A stretch of DNA of 64,000 bases, from the NCBI RefSeq assembly GCF_001750725.1, contig NZ_CP017279.1, positions 3,844,001-3,908,000 of the forward strand. Reading direction: 5' to 3'. Within the stretch, counting starts at the first letter, position 1; every line of letters starts with the position of its first letter. Origin of the DNA: Enterobacter ludwigii (GTDB lineage Bacteria > Pseudomonadota > Gammaproteobacteria > Enterobacterales > Enterobacteriaceae). Of the stretch, positions 9,600 through 20,575 are shown piece after piece. Under the pieces are notes generated by a model. That model worked only from the letters and a program-made list of their open reading frames with translations, was not told the origin of the DNA and searched no databases. A program made the position numbers and the translations under genes.

Positions 9600-11457
9600 C
9601 CATACGCTGATACAGGCGCTGATTTACCTCGGCGCGGCTGCGCTGATTGTACCCGTGGCGGTACGTCTGGGGCTGGGTTCGGTGCTGGGTTACCTCATTG
9701 CCGGCTGTGTCATTGGACCGTGGGGCTTCCGTCTGGTGACCGATGCCGAGGCGATTCTCCATTTCGCTGAGATCGGCGTCGTGCTGATGCTGTTTGTAAT
9801 TGGCCTGGAGCTGGATCCCCGGCGGTTATGGAAACTGCGCGCTTCGGTATTTGGTGGGGGAGCCTTGCAGATGGTGGCCTGTGGTCTGCTGCTGGGCGGG
9901 TTCTGTATCCTGCTGGGCATGGACTGGAAAGTCGCGACACTCATCGGCCTGACGCTGGCACTCTCCTCGACGGCCATTGCCATGCAGGCAATGAACGAGC
10001 GCAACCTGACGGTCTCTCAGATGGGGCGCAGCGCGTTTTCGGTGCTGCTGTTCCAGGATATTGCCGCCATCCCGCTGGTGGCGATGATCCCGCTGCTGGC
10101 CGCAAGCGGTGCCTCAACGACCATGGGAGCTTTTGCGCTTTCTGCGCTGAAAGTGGTTGGTGCCCTGGCGCTGGTTATTCTGCTTGGCCGCTACGTGACC
10201 CGTCCGTTGCTGCGCTTTGTCGCTCGCTCCGGCCTGCGTGAAGTTTTCAGTGCCGTTGCGCTGTTCCTGGTGTTTGGCTTTGGTTTGCTGCTTGAGGAAG
10301 CCGGCCTATCGATGGCTATGGGGGCGTTCCTGGCAGGGGTGCTGCTGGCCAGCTCTGAATATCGCCATGCGCTGGAAAGTGATATCGAGCCGTTTAAGGG
10401 ATTATTGCTGGGGCTGTTTTTCATCGGCGTGGGGATGTCTATCGACTTTGGCACGCTGGTAACGCATCCGCTGCGGATCCTCATCCTGCTGGTCGGTTTC
10501 CTGGTCATTAAGATGGGCATGCTGTGGCTGATAGCGCGTCCATTAAAGGTGCCCAACAAGCAGCGTCGTTGGTTTGCCGTACTGCTGGGGCAGGGGAGTG
10601 AGTTTGCATTCGTGGTCTTTGGCGCGGCGCAGATGGCCAACGTACTGGATGCTGAGTGGGCGAAAGCGCTGACGCTTGCCGTCGCACTGTCGATGGCCGC
10701 AACGCCTGTTCTGCTGGTGGTGCTGGCGCGTCTGGAAAAAACGGGGAGCGAGCAAGAACGCGAAGCCGACGAGATCGACGAGGAGCAGCCCCGGGTGATC
10801 ATCGCCGGGTTTGGTCGCTTCGGGCAGATCGTGGGCCGTTTGCTGTTGTCGAGCGGGGTCAAAATGGTGATCCTCGACCACGATCCCGACCATGTTGAGA
10901 CCCTGCGGAAATTCGACATGAAAGTGTTTTACGGGGATGCGACCCGTGTCGATCTGCTGGAATCCGCCGGGGCGGCGAAAGCGGAAGTGTTGATTAACGC
11001 GATCGACGATCCGGAGACCAGCATGCAGATGGTGGAGTTGGTCAAGGAACACTTCCCCGAGCTGACCATTATCTCTCGCGCCCGCGATGTGGATCACTAC
11101 ATCCGGCTGCGTCAGGCAGGTGTGGAGGCGCCAGAGCGTGAAACGTTCGAAGGTGCGCTCAAGTCTGGCCGGATGGCGCTGGAAAATCTGGGGCTAGGGG
11201 CCTATGAAGCCCGTGAACGTGCGGACCTGTTCCGCCGCTTTAACACCGAGATGGTGGAAGAGATGGTGGCGATGGCGGGCAGCACAGCCACCGAGCGTGC
11301 AGCGGTGTTTAAACGCACCAGCGCGATGCTGACGGAAATCATTAACGAGGACCGCAATCACCTGTCGCTTATCCAGCGTCACGGCTGGCAGGGCACGGAA
11401 GAGGGCAAGCATACCGGCGATCCGGCGGACGAACCGGAGAGTAAACCTTCCGCGTGA
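9592..11457 (+). CDS. kefC: Glutathione-gated potassium/proton antiporter
   Basis: An inner-membrane CPA2-family antiporter that releases K+ and acidifies the cytoplasm when glutathione adducts of electrophiles appear. The ATG chosen (MDSHTLIQ) follows AGGAGG and gives 621 residues, one more than I recall for E. coli. The membrane domain covers about 1-380 and includes the regulatory loop [17 protein letters not shown] cytosolic RCK/KTN domain starts at [16 protein letters not shown] (about 400), with the GxGxxG nucleotide motif and the later [14 protein letters not shown] segment. An upstream in-frame ATG inside kefF is rejected because it lacks a ribosome site. Confidence 0.97.
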   Translation: MDSHTLIQALIYLGAAALIVPVAVRLGLGSVLGYLIAGCVIGPWGFRLVTDAEAILHFAEIGVVLMLFVIGLELDPRRLWKLRASVFGGGALQMVACGLLLGGFCILLGMDWKVATLIGLTLALSSTAIAMQAMNERNLTVSQMGRSAFSVLLFQDIAAIPLVAMIPLLAASGASTTMGAFALSALKVVGALALVILLGRYVTRPLLRFVARSGLREVFSAVALFLVFGFGLLLEEAGLSMAMGAFLAGVLLASSEYRHALESDIEPFKGLLLGLFFIGVGMSIDFGTLVTHPLRILILLVGFLVIKMGMLWLIARPLKVPNKQRRWFAVLLGQGSEFAFVVFGAAQMANVLDAEWAKALTLAVALSMAATPVLLVVLARLEKTGSEQEREADEIDEEQPRVIIAGFGRFGQIVGRLLLSSGVKMVILDHDPDHVETLRKFDMKVFYGDATRVDLLESAGAAKAEVLINAIDDPETSMQMVELVKEHFPELTIISRARDVDHYIRLRQAGVEAPERETFEGALKSGRMALENLGLGAYEARERADLFRRFNTEMVEEMVAMAGSTATERAAVFKRTSAMLTEIINEDRNHLSLIQRHGWQGTEEGKHTGDPADEPESKPSA

Positions 11458-11510
11458 AGTGGAGTTGCCAGCAATATTAAAAAATTTCTCTATCTTTACT
11501 CAGCCGCCAG

Positions 11511-12051
<541 letters not shown>

Positions 12052-12059
12052 GTGAATGT

Positions 12060-12081
12060 CCCTCTCCCGTCCGGGGGAGGG
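12060..12081. terminator. Hairpin between convergent folA and apaH
   Basis: CCCTCTCCC-gtcc-GGGGGAGGG folds into a 9-bp stem with one mismatch. No T-tract follows on either strand. It shares its arm with a stem at 32099-32118 and resembles a dispersed short palindrome of enterobacteria more than a canonical terminator. Confidence 0.45.
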
Positions 12082-12090
12082 AAATCCTCA

Positions 12091-12939
12091 TCAGGAGGCA
12101 ACGGCCTCGTCTTCCCCTAAGTCCAGCTGTCGGTTGGATGGCTGAACAAAGTACGTTTTATCTTCCCAGCGCAAGCAGGTTAACTCTCCACCCCAGCAGC
12201 AACCGGTATCGAGACCGTAGATCCCCTCCGGTGTGCCTTTTCCTTCAAGCGACGCCCAGTGGCCAAACACCACGTTATAGGCGTTGGTCACCGGACCGGG
12301 AATGGCAAACCACGGTTTAAGAGGTGCAGGGGCGCTTTCCGGTGTCTCTTTGCAATACATATCCAGCTGCCCGTTCGGGAAGCAAAAACGCATGCGGGTG
12401 AAAGCGTTCGTAATAAAGCGCAGGCGGGCCAGACCGCTAAGATCTTCGCTCCAGTGATTCGGCATATCGCCGTACATCGCGTCGAGGAAGAAAGGATACG
12501 AGTCGCTTGCCAGCACCGCTTCAACGTCACGCGCACAGGTTTTCGCCGTCTCAAGATCCCACTGAGGGGTGATCCCGGCATGCGCCATGACCAGTTTTTT
12601 CTCTTCATCGATCTGCAGCAGTGGCTGGCGGCGTAGCCAGTTTATGAGAACATCCGCGTCCGGGGCATCCAGCAAAGGCGAGAGACGATCTTTGGGTTTG
12701 TTGCGACTGATCCCGGCAAAGACGGCCAGCAAATGCAGATCGTGGTTGCCCAGTACCATGCGCACGCTGTCGCCCAGTGATTTGACGAAGCGTAGAACGT
12801 CCAGCGAGCCAGGGCCACGCGCCACTAAATCGCCCGTCAGCCAGAGCGTATCTTGTCCAGGCGTAAAGTCGACCTGTTTTAACAATGCGATCAGTTCATC
12901 GTAGCAACCGTGAACGTCGCCAATCAGATATGTAGACAT
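12091..12939 (-). CDS. apaH: Bis(5'-nucleosyl)-tetraphosphatase, symmetrical
   Basis: Hydrolyses Ap4A to two ADP and also removes NpnN caps from RNA. The metallophosphatase motifs [18 protein letters not shown] and GNHDLH appear in order in the N-terminal third. The start at [11 protein letters not shown] gives 282 residues (E. coli 280); a longer in-frame extension of 23 residues runs into apaG and is not used. It is the last gene of the lptD-surA-pdxA-rsmA-apaG-apaH run and begins 4 nt after apaG ends. Confidence 0.97.
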   Translation of the reverse strand: MSTYLIGDVHGCYDELIALLKQVDFTPGQDTLWLTGDLVARGPGSLDVLRFVKSLGDSVRMVLGNHDLHLLAVFAGISRNKPKDRLSPLLDAPDADVLINWLRRQPLLQIDEEKKLVMAHAGITPQWDLETAKTCARDVEAVLASDSYPFFLDAMYGDMPNHWSEDLSGLARLRFITNAFTRMRFCFPNGQLDMYCKETPESAPAPLKPWFAIPGPVTNAYNVVFGHWASLEGKGTPEGIYGLDTGCCWGGELTCLRWEDKTYFVQPSNRQLDLGEDEAVAS

Positions 12940-12943
12940 TAGA

Positions 12944-13321
12944 TTAATGAATGAGTGTTGTAACGGCGAGACGGAACACAGGAATAGCAACGCGGAACAC
13001 ATTGCCATCGACGTCGACCATTTCGTAATGGCCCTGCATGGTACCCAGCGGCGTTTCGATCACGGCACCGCTGGTATATTGATACTCTTCGCCAGGGTCG
13101 ATGTGGGGCTGTTCACCAACCACACCTTCACCCTGAACTTCGATTTCGCGGCCGTTGCCGTTGGTGATAAGCCAGTAGCGCCCAAGCAGTTGCACAGGCA
13201 TCCGCCCTAGATTGCGAATGGTCACGGTGTAAGCGAAGACAAAACGTTCTTCATCCGGTGAGGACTGGGATTCAACATAAACGCTTTGTACATGGACACA
13301 TACGCGGGGCGAATCAATCAT
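12944..13321 (-). CDS. apaG: Co2+/Mg2+ efflux-associated protein ApaG
   Basis: A 125-residue single-domain protein of fibronectin-III-like fold; the family is linked to cobalt tolerance, but its biochemical role is unsettled. Conserved family segments [21 protein letters not shown] and the glycine-rich [14 protein letters not shown] are present, and the length equals the E. coli protein. It sits 3 bp after rsmA and 4 bp before apaH, and is cotranscribed with both. Confidence 0.96.
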   Translation of the reverse strand: MIDSPRVCVHVQSVYVESQSSPDEERFVFAYTVTIRNLGRMPVQLLGRYWLITNGNGREIEVQGEGVVGEQPHIDPGEEYQYTSGAVIETPLGTMQGHYEMVDVDGNVFRVAIPVFRLAVTTLIH

Positions 13322-13324
13322 GGC

Positions 13325-14146
13325 TTAACTCTCCTTCGGCGGCGCATTTTCGCTGATGTAATTAGCCAGCTTGCAGTACTGTTCTACGGAAATATTTTCT
13401 GCACGCATTGCCGGGTCAATACCCAACTCAGTCAGCACTTCAACGGTAAACAGATTGCCCAGGCTGTTACGGATCGTTTTACGGCGCTGGTTAAAAGCTT
13501 CCGTAGTAATGCGGCTCAGCACGCGCAGGTCTTTCACCGGGTACGGCATTATTTTATGCGGTACAAGACGCACTACCGCAGAGTCCACTTTTGGTGGCGG
13601 CGTAAAGGCGGTTGGCGGTACTTCGAGCACCGGGATCACGTTGCAGAAATATTGCGCCATCACGCTCAAACGACCATACGCTTTACTGTTCGGCCCTGCA
13701 ACCAGACGGTTAACCACCTCTTTTTGCAACATGAAGTGCATGTCGGCAATGGCATCAGTATAGCTAAACAGGTGGAACATTAGCGGTGTGGAAATGTTGT
13801 ACGGCAGGTTACCGAACACGCGCAGCGGTTGGCCCATTTTTTCCGACAGCTCACCAAAGTTCATAGTCATGGCATCCTGCTGATAAATCGTCAGCTTTGG
13901 CCCCAGGAACGGATGAGTTTGCAGGCGAGCGGCGAGATCGCGATCGAGTTCGATAACGGTCAGTTCGTCCAGGCGTTCGCCTACGGGTTCAGTCAGAGCG
14001 GCAAGACCCGGGCCGATTTCGACCATAGCCTGACCTTTCTGCGGATTAATGGCAGACACGATACTGTCGATCACGAACTGATCGTTGAGGAAGTTTTGCC
14101 CGAAGCGTTTTCGGGCTAAGTGGCCCTGATGGACTCGATTAGTCAT
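13325..14146 (-). CDS. rsmA: 16S rRNA (adenine1518-N6/adenine1519-N6)-dimethyltransferase
   Basis: Also called KsgA. Dimethylates the two adenines of the 3'-terminal helix of 16S rRNA late in 30S assembly, using S-adenosylmethionine; its loss gives kasugamycin resistance. At 273 residues, it shows the AdoMet motif [14 protein letters not shown] and the catalytic NLPYNIS motif typical of N6-adenine methyltransferases, followed by the helical C-terminal domain. The start codon overlaps the pdxA stop (ATGA), so translation is coupled. Confidence 0.98.
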   Translation of the reverse strand: MTNRVHQGHLARKRFGQNFLNDQFVIDSIVSAINPQKGQAMVEIGPGLAALTEPVGERLDELTVIELDRDLAARLQTHPFLGPKLTIYQQDAMTMNFGELSEKMGQPLRVFGNLPYNISTPLMFHLFSYTDAIADMHFMLQKEVVNRLVAGPNSKAYGRLSVMAQYFCNVIPVLEVPPTAFTPPPKVDSAVVRLVPHKIMPYPVKDLRVLSRITTEAFNQRRKTIRNSLGNLFTVEVLTELGIDPAMRAENISVEQYCKLANYISENAPPKES

Positions 14147-15129
14147 TGAGTATTAACAATCATTTTGATGGCGAGATTAAGCGCCGTAATAAAACTGCCG
14201 ACATCCGCTTTCCCCTGTCCTGCCAGATCCAGCGCAGTACCGTGGTCAACGGACGTTCGAATAAAAGGTAAACCGAGGGTGATATTCACCCCGCGGCCAA
14301 AGCCCTGGTATTTTAGCACGGGCAGGCCTTGATCGTGGTACATCGCGAGCACGGCGTCCGCATTATCCAGGTATTTTGGCTGGAAAAGGGTATCGGCAGG
14401 CAACGGCCCGCTTAAGTTCATCCCTTTTGCCCGCATTTCTTCAAGCACCGGAATAATGGTGTCGATCTCTTCGGTACCCATATGCCCGCCTTCACCGGCG
14501 TGCGGGTTCAGGCCGCAGACCAGCACATGCGGCTGTTTGATGCCGAATTTGGTTTGCAGGTCGTGATGCAGGATCCCGATGATCTCCCGTAAAAGAGACG
14601 GAGTAATGGCATCCGGAATGGCCCTGATGGGCAAATGGGTCGTCACGAGGGCAACGCGCATTGCTTCTGTCGCCAGCATCATGACCACTTTCGGGCTGTG
14701 TGAGCGCTCTTCAAAGAACTCCGTGTGCCCGGTAAACGGTATCCCCGCCTCGTTGATAACGCCTTTGTGCACGGGACCGGTGATCAGGGCGGCAAATTCA
14801 CCCTTCAGGCAACCGTCGCAGGCACGCGCCAGCGTCTCTACAACATAGTGGCCGTTTTCGGTACTGAGCTGACCCGGGATGACGGGAGTACGAAGTGGAA
14901 CAGGAAGAAGCGTAAGCGTGCCGGCTTGCTGTGGTGCAGGCTGCTGGCCTTCAACGTAGGGGATGAGCGTTAAAGGCAGACCGAGCAGCGTTGCCCGGTC
15001 TTGTAACAGTGTTGCATCAGCGCAGACAACCAGTTCCACCGGCCAGCTGCGCTGGGCGAGCTGGACAACGAGGTCAGGCCCAATCCCGGCAGGTTCGCCG
15101 GGAGTGATCACAACACGATGCTGTTTCAT
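14143..15129 (-). CDS. pdxA: 4-hydroxythreonine-4-phosphate dehydrogenase
   Basis: NAD-dependent oxidation and decarboxylation step of the DXP-dependent pyridoxal phosphate pathway. The 328-residue protein carries the metal-binding histidine segments [21 protein letters not shown] and [12 protein letters not shown]. The start codon shares its first base with the surA stop codon (TAATG), and the stop overlaps rsmA, so it is coupled on both sides. Confidence 0.98.
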   Translation of the reverse strand: MKQHRVVITPGEPAGIGPDLVVQLAQRSWPVELVVCADATLLQDRATLLGLPLTLIPYVEGQQPAPQQAGTLTLLPVPLRTPVIPGQLSTENGHYVVETLARACDGCLKGEFAALITGPVHKGVINEAGIPFTGHTEFFEERSHSPKVVMMLATEAMRVALVTTHLPIRAIPDAITPSLLREIIGILHHDLQTKFGIKQPHVLVCGLNPHAGEGGHMGTEEIDTIIPVLEEMRAKGMNLSGPLPADTLFQPKYLDNADAVLAMYHDQGLPVLKYQGFGRGVNITLGLPFIRTSVDHGTALDLAGQGKADVGSFITALNLAIKMIVNTQ

Positions 15130-16415
15130 TAGTTGCTCAGTACTTTCACATAAGCGCTGGCGCGTTGTTCCTGCATCCAGGTTGCTGCTTCTTCAGAGAA
15201 CTTACGGTTAAACAGCATGCGGTAGGCTCTGTCTTTCTGCGCCGCGTCCGTTTTATCAACATTGCGGGTATCCAACAGTTCGATCAGATGCCAGCCGAAG
15301 GAGGAGTGCACCGGGGCGCTCATCTGGCCTTTGTTCAGCTTCATCAGTGCGTCACGGAACGCAGGATCGTAGATATCTGCGGCCGCCCAGCCCAGATCGC
15401 CGCCCTGATTAGCAGAGCCGGGATCCTGAGAGAACTCTTTCGCGGCATTCGCAAACGAGGTTTTTCCGCTCTTGATGTCTGCAGCAATCTGTTGCAGTTT
15501 CACGCGCGCCTGATCGTCAGTCATGATAGGTGACGGCTTGAGGAGAATATGGCGAGCGTGAACTTCGGTAACTGAAATGTTCTGACTCTGACCGCGCAGA
15601 TCGTTCACTTTCAGGATGTGGAAGCCCACGCCTGAACGGATTGGACCCACGATGTCACCTTTCTTCGCCGTGCTCAGCGCCTGGGCAAAGATGGAAGGCA
15701 GCTCCTGGATACGTCCCCAGCCCATCTGGCCGCCTTTCAGCGCCTGTTGGTCAGCGGAGTAGGTGATGGCCAGTTTGCCAAAGTCACCGCCGTTACGTGC
15801 CTGCTCGACAATCGAACGCGCCTGGCTTTCAGCTTCCGCAGCCTGGTCGGAGGTTGGGTTCTCTGGCAGCGGGATCAGAATGTGGCTCAGGTTCAGTTCG
15901 GTGCTGGCGTCGTTCTGGTTACCCACCTGTTTTGCCAGCGCGTCCACTTCCTGAGGCAGGATCGTGACGCGACGACGGACTTCATTGTTGCGCACTTCCG
16001 AAATCAGCATCTCTTTACGGATCTGATTACGGTACGTTGCATAGCTGATGCCATCATAGGCCAGACGGCTGCGCATCTGGTCCAGGCTCATGTTGTTTTG
16101 CTTCGCGATGTTAGCAATGGCCTGATCGAGCTGCTCGTCAGTGACCTTCACACCCATTTTCTGACCCATTTGCAGGACAATCTGATCCATGATCAGACGT
16201 TCCAGGATCTGATGGCGCAGGGTTGCGTCATCCGGAAGTTGCTGACCTGCTTCACCCGAATTGAGCTTCACAGATTTCATCAAACCGTCAACGTCGCTTT
16301 CGAGCACGACGCCGTTGTTAACCACAGCGGCGACCTTATCAACAACCTGGGGGGCCGCGAAGCTGGTATTCGCAACCATAGCGACACCGAGCAGCAGCGT
16401 TTTCCAGTTCTTCAT
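15129..16415 (-). CDS. surA: Periplasmic chaperone and peptidyl-prolyl isomerase
   Basis: Carries unfolded outer-membrane proteins, LptD among them, across the periplasm to the Bam complex. A 20-residue signal peptide ends at SFA before APQVVDKV. An N-terminal chaperone domain is followed by two parvulin domains, one starting near [10 protein letters not shown] and one near [11 protein letters not shown], and by a C-terminal segment. At 428 residues it is the standard length. It lies 53 bp after lptD, which it helps assemble. Confidence 0.98.
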   Translation of the reverse strand: MKNWKTLLLGVAMVANTSFAAPQVVDKVAAVVNNGVVLESDVDGLMKSVKLNSGEAGQQLPDDATLRHQILERLIMDQIVLQMGQKMGVKVTDEQLDQAIANIAKQNNMSLDQMRSRLAYDGISYATYRNQIRKEMLISEVRNNEVRRRVTILPQEVDALAKQVGNQNDASTELNLSHILIPLPENPTSDQAAEAESQARSIVEQARNGGDFGKLAITYSADQQALKGGQMGWGRIQELPSIFAQALSTAKKGDIVGPIRSGVGFHILKVNDLRGQSQNISVTEVHARHILLKPSPIMTDDQARVKLQQIAADIKSGKTSFANAAKEFSQDPGSANQGGDLGWAAADIYDPAFRDALMKLNKGQMSAPVHSSFGWHLIELLDTRNVDKTDAAQKDRAYRMLFNRKFSEEAATWMQEQRASAYVKVLSN

Positions 16416-16468
16416 ACTTTTTCCATTTCAATTAACCGCAAAGCGGATTACGTTGCAAATTAAGCACA

Positions 16469-18820
16469 TTACAAGGAACTGCGGTACGGCAGAATGTTCG
16501 AGCGCAGCATCTGCTGCGTGCCCAGGCCGTAGTTGGAGCTCAGGCCGCGCAGTTCGACATTAAAGCCAATCACGTTATCGTATTTGCTCTGATTATTCTC
16601 AGTATTCCAGCCGTTAAGCTTACGTTCGTAACCGACACGCAGCGCGTAGCAGCAGGAGTTATATTGCAGACCAACCATCTGGTCAGCAGGTTTACTGGTG
16701 TTGGTGTCAAAGTAGTAAGCACCGACGATTGACCAGCGATCGGCGATTGGCCAGCTCGCTGCGCCACCCACCTGCGAGATGCCGTCTTTGTACTGTTCCG
16801 CGGTTGCATAGTCTGGCAACGTGGCCTGAATATATTCAGGGCTGGCGTAACGATAGGTCAACTGCAGCATACGGTCTTCATCACGACGGTATTCAATCGC
16901 CGCACTGCTTGTTGCAACATTGTTGAGACGCGTATCGTACTGCACACCCCCGCGTAAACCCCAGCGATCGGTCATACGCCAGTAGGTATCACCCGCCCAC
17001 ACCAGAGAACCCGTTTTGTTGTCTTTCTCCCAGTTAATGTTGTCATCACCGGTCCGGGACTCGGTGAAATAGTAGATTTGACCAACAGAAACGTTAAAAC
17101 GTTCAACGGCGGCATCATCATAAACGCGTGTTGTGACGCCGGTCGTTAACTGGTTTGCTGACGCAATACGGTCGAGGCCACCGTAGGTACGGTCGCGGAA
17201 CAGGCCGCTGTAGTCAGACTGCAGGAATGAGGAGTCATAGTTCTGAATGTTGCTTTGATCGCGATACGGCACGTACAGATACTGCATACGTGGCTCAAGC
17301 GTCTGGGTATAACCCTCCGCCAGAAGACCCATATCGCGTTCGAAGATCAGTTTGCCGTCCATTTTGAACTGTGGAAGCGTACGATTTACTGATTCCTCAA
17401 GATGCTTATTGTTACTGGAATTATAATCATCAATATTTTTTTGCTGATAGTGTGTCGCCATCAGCTTGGCTTCAGTATTCAAACTTGCCCAGTCGTTAGA
17501 CCATGGCAAATTGATGGTTGGCTCCAGATGGACACGTGTCGCTTCTGGCATATTCGAATTAGTGTTAACGAAGTGGACTGCCTGACCATAAATTCGGGTG
17601 TCGAATGGACCTACATCATTCTGATACCAGTTAACGTCCAGCTGCGGTTCTGCACCGTACGTACTTGCCGTTTGGTTAGAGAAAACCTGGAACTGCTTGG
17701 TCGAGACCGTTGCATCAAAGTTTTGTAGCGCATAGCCCACACTGAAGATCTGCGTGGCATAGCCATCGGTACTCGAACCGTATTTTGACGAGAAATCGTT
17801 AAAATAGTATGGGTCACTAACCTTGGTGTAGTTAACGTTAAACCGCCAGACCTGGTCCATTACCCCGGCATGTTGCCAGTAGAACAACCAGCGGTGTTTA
17901 TCACCTTCTGTTGGATGTTCATCCTGGAAGACTTTATCCGACGGCAGATAATCCAGTTCCATCAGGCCAGCGCCCGCCTGCGTCAGGTAGCGGAACTCGT
18001 TTTCCCACATAACGTTGCCGCGCTTATGGATATAGTGCGGCGTGATCGTGGCGTCCATGTTGGGCGCGATGTTCCAGTAATACGGCAGATAGAACTCAAA
18101 GTAGTTCGTGGTGCTGTATTTGGCATTCGGGATCAGGAAACCTGAGCGGCGTTTGTCACCCACAGGAAGCTGCAGGTAAGGGCTGTAGAAAACAGGTACC
18201 GGACCGAGCTTAAAGCGGGCGTTCCAGATCTCGGCAACCTGCTCTTCACGGTCATGGATGACTTCACTTCCGACCACGCTCCAGGTATTAGACCCGGGCA
18301 GACAGGACGTGAAGGAGCCGTTTTCGAGAATCGTATAGCGGTTTTCACCGCGCTGTTTCATCAGGTCCGCATCACCGCGCCCCTGGCGACCTACCATCTG
18401 GTAATCACCTTCCCAGACGTTAGTGTCTTTGGTATTCAGGTTTGACCAGGCTTTCGGACCTTTCAGGATGACCTGATTGTCGTCATAGTGCACATTACCC
18501 AGCGCATCCACCGTTCGTACCGGCTCGGCCGCACCTTCCGGCTGCTTCTGGTGTAATTGCACTTCATCTGCCTGCAGACGGCTGTTGCCCTGGTTAATAT
18601 CCACATTGCCAGTAAATGTCGCATTGTCAGGATATGTGCCTTTAGAGCTATCGGCAGTAATGGTTACCGGCAAGCTATTCGTATCGCCCTTTACCAGTGG
18701 ACGATTATAACTTGGGACGCCAAGCATACACTGCGAGGCGAGATCGGCCGCCAGTCCCTGTTGGCTGTACAGGGCGGTGCCAATCATTGTGGCCAGGAGG
18801 GTGGGGATACGTTTTTTCAT
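16469..18820 (-). CDS. lptD: LPS-assembly protein, outer-membrane translocon
   Basis: With LptE it inserts lipopolysaccharide into the outer leaflet. The 783-residue precursor has a signal peptide of about 24 residues (ending at GLA), an N-terminal beta-jellyroll that receives LPS from LptA, and a large beta-barrel. The four cysteines of the essential disulfides are visible: Cys31 near the mature start, one in FTSCLPGSN, and the adjacent pair in [15 protein letters not shown]. It is first in the operon and divergent from djlA. Confidence 0.98.
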   Translation of the reverse strand: MKKRIPTLLATMIGTALYSQQGLAADLASQCMLGVPSYNRPLVKGDTNSLPVTITADSSKGTYPDNATFTGNVDINQGNSRLQADEVQLHQKQPEGAAEPVRTVDALGNVHYDDNQVILKGPKAWSNLNTKDTNVWEGDYQMVGRQGRGDADLMKQRGENRYTILENGSFTSCLPGSNTWSVVGSEVIHDREEQVAEIWNARFKLGPVPVFYSPYLQLPVGDKRRSGFLIPNAKYSTTNYFEFYLPYYWNIAPNMDATITPHYIHKRGNVMWENEFRYLTQAGAGLMELDYLPSDKVFQDEHPTEGDKHRWLFYWQHAGVMDQVWRFNVNYTKVSDPYYFNDFSSKYGSSTDGYATQIFSVGYALQNFDATVSTKQFQVFSNQTASTYGAEPQLDVNWYQNDVGPFDTRIYGQAVHFVNTNSNMPEATRVHLEPTINLPWSNDWASLNTEAKLMATHYQQKNIDDYNSSNNKHLEESVNRTLPQFKMDGKLIFERDMGLLAEGYTQTLEPRMQYLYVPYRDQSNIQNYDSSFLQSDYSGLFRDRTYGGLDRIASANQLTTGVTTRVYDDAAVERFNVSVGQIYYFTESRTGDDNINWEKDNKTGSLVWAGDTYWRMTDRWGLRGGVQYDTRLNNVATSSAAIEYRRDEDRMLQLTYRYASPEYIQATLPDYATAEQYKDGISQVGGAASWPIADRWSIVGAYYFDTNTSKPADQMVGLQYNSCCYALRVGYERKLNGWNTENNQSKYDNVIGFNVELRGLSSNYGLGTQQMLRSNILPYRSSL

Positions 18821-19059
18821 ACGTTGTATTTTATTGTTCCGTCATCAGTGGCTACGGCTTACAAACGCTCAGAGACTATCTTACTCATCAGCGCAGTACC
18901 AGCGTTAATCCTGCCCGTTTGCGCGCCAGAGTGTTAGGCTCGCTATCGAATGACGAGTATGATAAAGCAAATTATAGGCGATGTCCTTCAATTGACCGTG
19001 GCTTGAACACTGTGATGATGACGTTGCGTCGGCCAGGAACATGACTAACCGGGGAGTAT

Positions 19060-19875
19060 ATGCAGTATTGGGGTAAAATAATCGGCGTTGCGTTCGCCAT
19101 CATCATGGGTGCCGGGTTCTGGGGGATCGTACTGGGGCTTATTATCGGCCATATGTTTGATAAGGCTCGCAGCCGCAAAATGGCCTGGTTTGCCAATCAG
19201 CGTGAGCGTCAGTCCCTCTTTTTCTCCACCACGTTTGAGGTGATGGGGCACTTAACCAAATCAAAAGGGCGTGTGACGGAAGCCGATATTCAGATAGCCA
19301 GCGTCTTTATGGACCGCATGAATCTGCATGGTGACTCCCGTCTCGCGGCACAAAATGCGTTTCGCATCGGTAAAGCGGATAATTATCCGCTGCGCGATAA
19401 AATGCGTCAGTTCCGCAGCATCTGCTTCGGCCGTTTTGATTTAATTCGGATGTTTCTGGAGATCCAAATCCAGGCGGCGTTTGCCGATGGTTCACTTCAT
19501 CCTAATGAACGCGATGTTTTATACGTTATTGCGGAAGAACTGGGCATCTCCCGTATGCAGTTCGACCAGTTCCTGCGCATGATGCAGGGCGGTGCGCAGT
19601 TTGGCGGCGGCTATCACCAGCAGTCCTCTGGCGGTGCCTGGCAGCAGGCGCAGCGGGGTCCGACGCTGGAGGATGCCTGTAACGTGCTGGGGGTGAAGCC
19701 ATCGGACGATGTAACCACCATCAAGCGTGCCTATCGTAAGCTGATGAGTGAGCACCACCCGGACAAACTGGTCGCGAAAGGTTTACCGCCGGAGATGATG
19801 GAGATGGCGAAGCAAAAAGCGCAGGAAATTCAGAAAGCGTACGAGTTGATTAAAGAGAAGAAAAGTTTCAAATAA
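19060..19875 (+). CDS. djlA: Membrane-anchored DnaK co-chaperone
   Basis: A type III J-domain protein. A single N-terminal membrane segment (about 6-30, [20 protein letters not shown]) anchors it with the rest in the cytoplasm. A central TerB-like helical domain follows, then a glycine/glutamine-rich linker, and the J domain occupies about 205-271 with HPD at 233-235. It stimulates DnaK ATPase and, when overproduced in E. coli, induces the Rcs capsule response. Length 271 equals E. coli. It is divergent from lptD and converges on rluA across a shared terminator. Confidence 0.97.
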   Translation: MQYWGKIIGVAFAIIMGAGFWGIVLGLIIGHMFDKARSRKMAWFANQRERQSLFFSTTFEVMGHLTKSKGRVTEADIQIASVFMDRMNLHGDSRLAAQNAFRIGKADNYPLRDKMRQFRSICFGRFDLIRMFLEIQIQAAFADGSLHPNERDVLYVIAEELGISRMQFDQFLRMMQGGAQFGGGYHQQSSGGAWQQAQRGPTLEDACNVLGVKPSDDVTTIKRAYRKLMSEHHPDKLVAKGLPPEMMEMAKQKAQEIQKAYELIKEKKSFK

Positions 19876-19876
19876 A

Positions 19877-19904
19877 AAAGGCCCGACACTGTCGGGCTTT
19901 TTTT
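19877..19904. terminator. Bidirectional terminator of djlA and rluA
   Basis: A-rich tract, GCCCGACA-c-TGTCGGGC stem, then T-rich tract; it works on both strands between the convergent genes. The T tail reaches the rluA stop codon. Confidence 0.9.
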
Positions 19905-20563
19905 CAGAAGTCGACTGGGGCTTTAAACGTCATTGCATTGCCAAAAACCGGATGGGTGATGGTGAGCGTCTGCGCATGCAGCTGCAGGCGTGGCGCCAGC
20001 GCCAGTGCATCGGGCGGCGCGTAAAATCTGTCCCCCAGTATCGGGTGCCCCAGCGCAAGCATATGGACACGCAGCTGGTGCGAGCGCCCGGTAATCGGCT
20101 TAAGCAGCACGCGCGCAGTGTTATCTGGCGCGTACTCCAGCACTTCATACTCGGTTTGTGCTGCTTTGCCGGTTTCGTAACAGACCTTTTGTTTTGGTCG
20201 GTTCGGCCAGTCGCAGATCAGCGGTAAATCCACCAGCCCTTCCGCCGGCTGAGGATGCCCCCAGACACGTGCGACATATTGCTTTTTCGGCTCGCGATCG
20301 CGGAACTGGCGTTTCAGTTCGCGTTCCGCCGCTTTATTCAGCGCCACTACAATCACACCGCTGGTGGCCATGTCCAGACGATGGACAGACTCCGCCTGAG
20401 GATAATCGCGCTGAATACGCGTCATCACACTGTCTTTGTGCTCATCCAGACGCCCTGGCACGGACAACAAGCCGCTGGGCTTGTTGACCACCATAATGTG
20501 CTCATCCTGATAAAGCACCACCAGCCAGGGATCCTGAGGTGGATTGTAAGGCTCCATCACCAT
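19904..20563 (-). CDS. rluA: Dual-specificity RNA pseudouridine synthase
   Basis: Makes pseudouridine at position 746 of 23S rRNA and position 32 of several tRNAs. The 219-residue protein has the RluA-family motif HRLDMATSG with catalytic Asp64, and the later GRSHQLRVHM motif. No S4 domain is present, as expected. It starts 12 bp after the rapA stop, so the two genes are likely cotranscribed. Confidence 0.97.
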   Translation of the reverse strand: MVMEPYNPPQDPWLVVLYQDEHIMVVNKPSGLLSVPGRLDEHKDSVMTRIQRDYPQAESVHRLDMATSGVIVVALNKAAERELKRQFRDREPKKQYVARVWGHPQPAEGLVDLPLICDWPNRPKQKVCYETGKAAQTEYEVLEYAPDNTARVLLKPITGRSHQLRVHMLALGHPILGDRFYAPPDALALAPRLQLHAQTLTITHPVFGNAMTFKAPVDF

Positions 20564-20575
20564 CTTGCGCTCCGT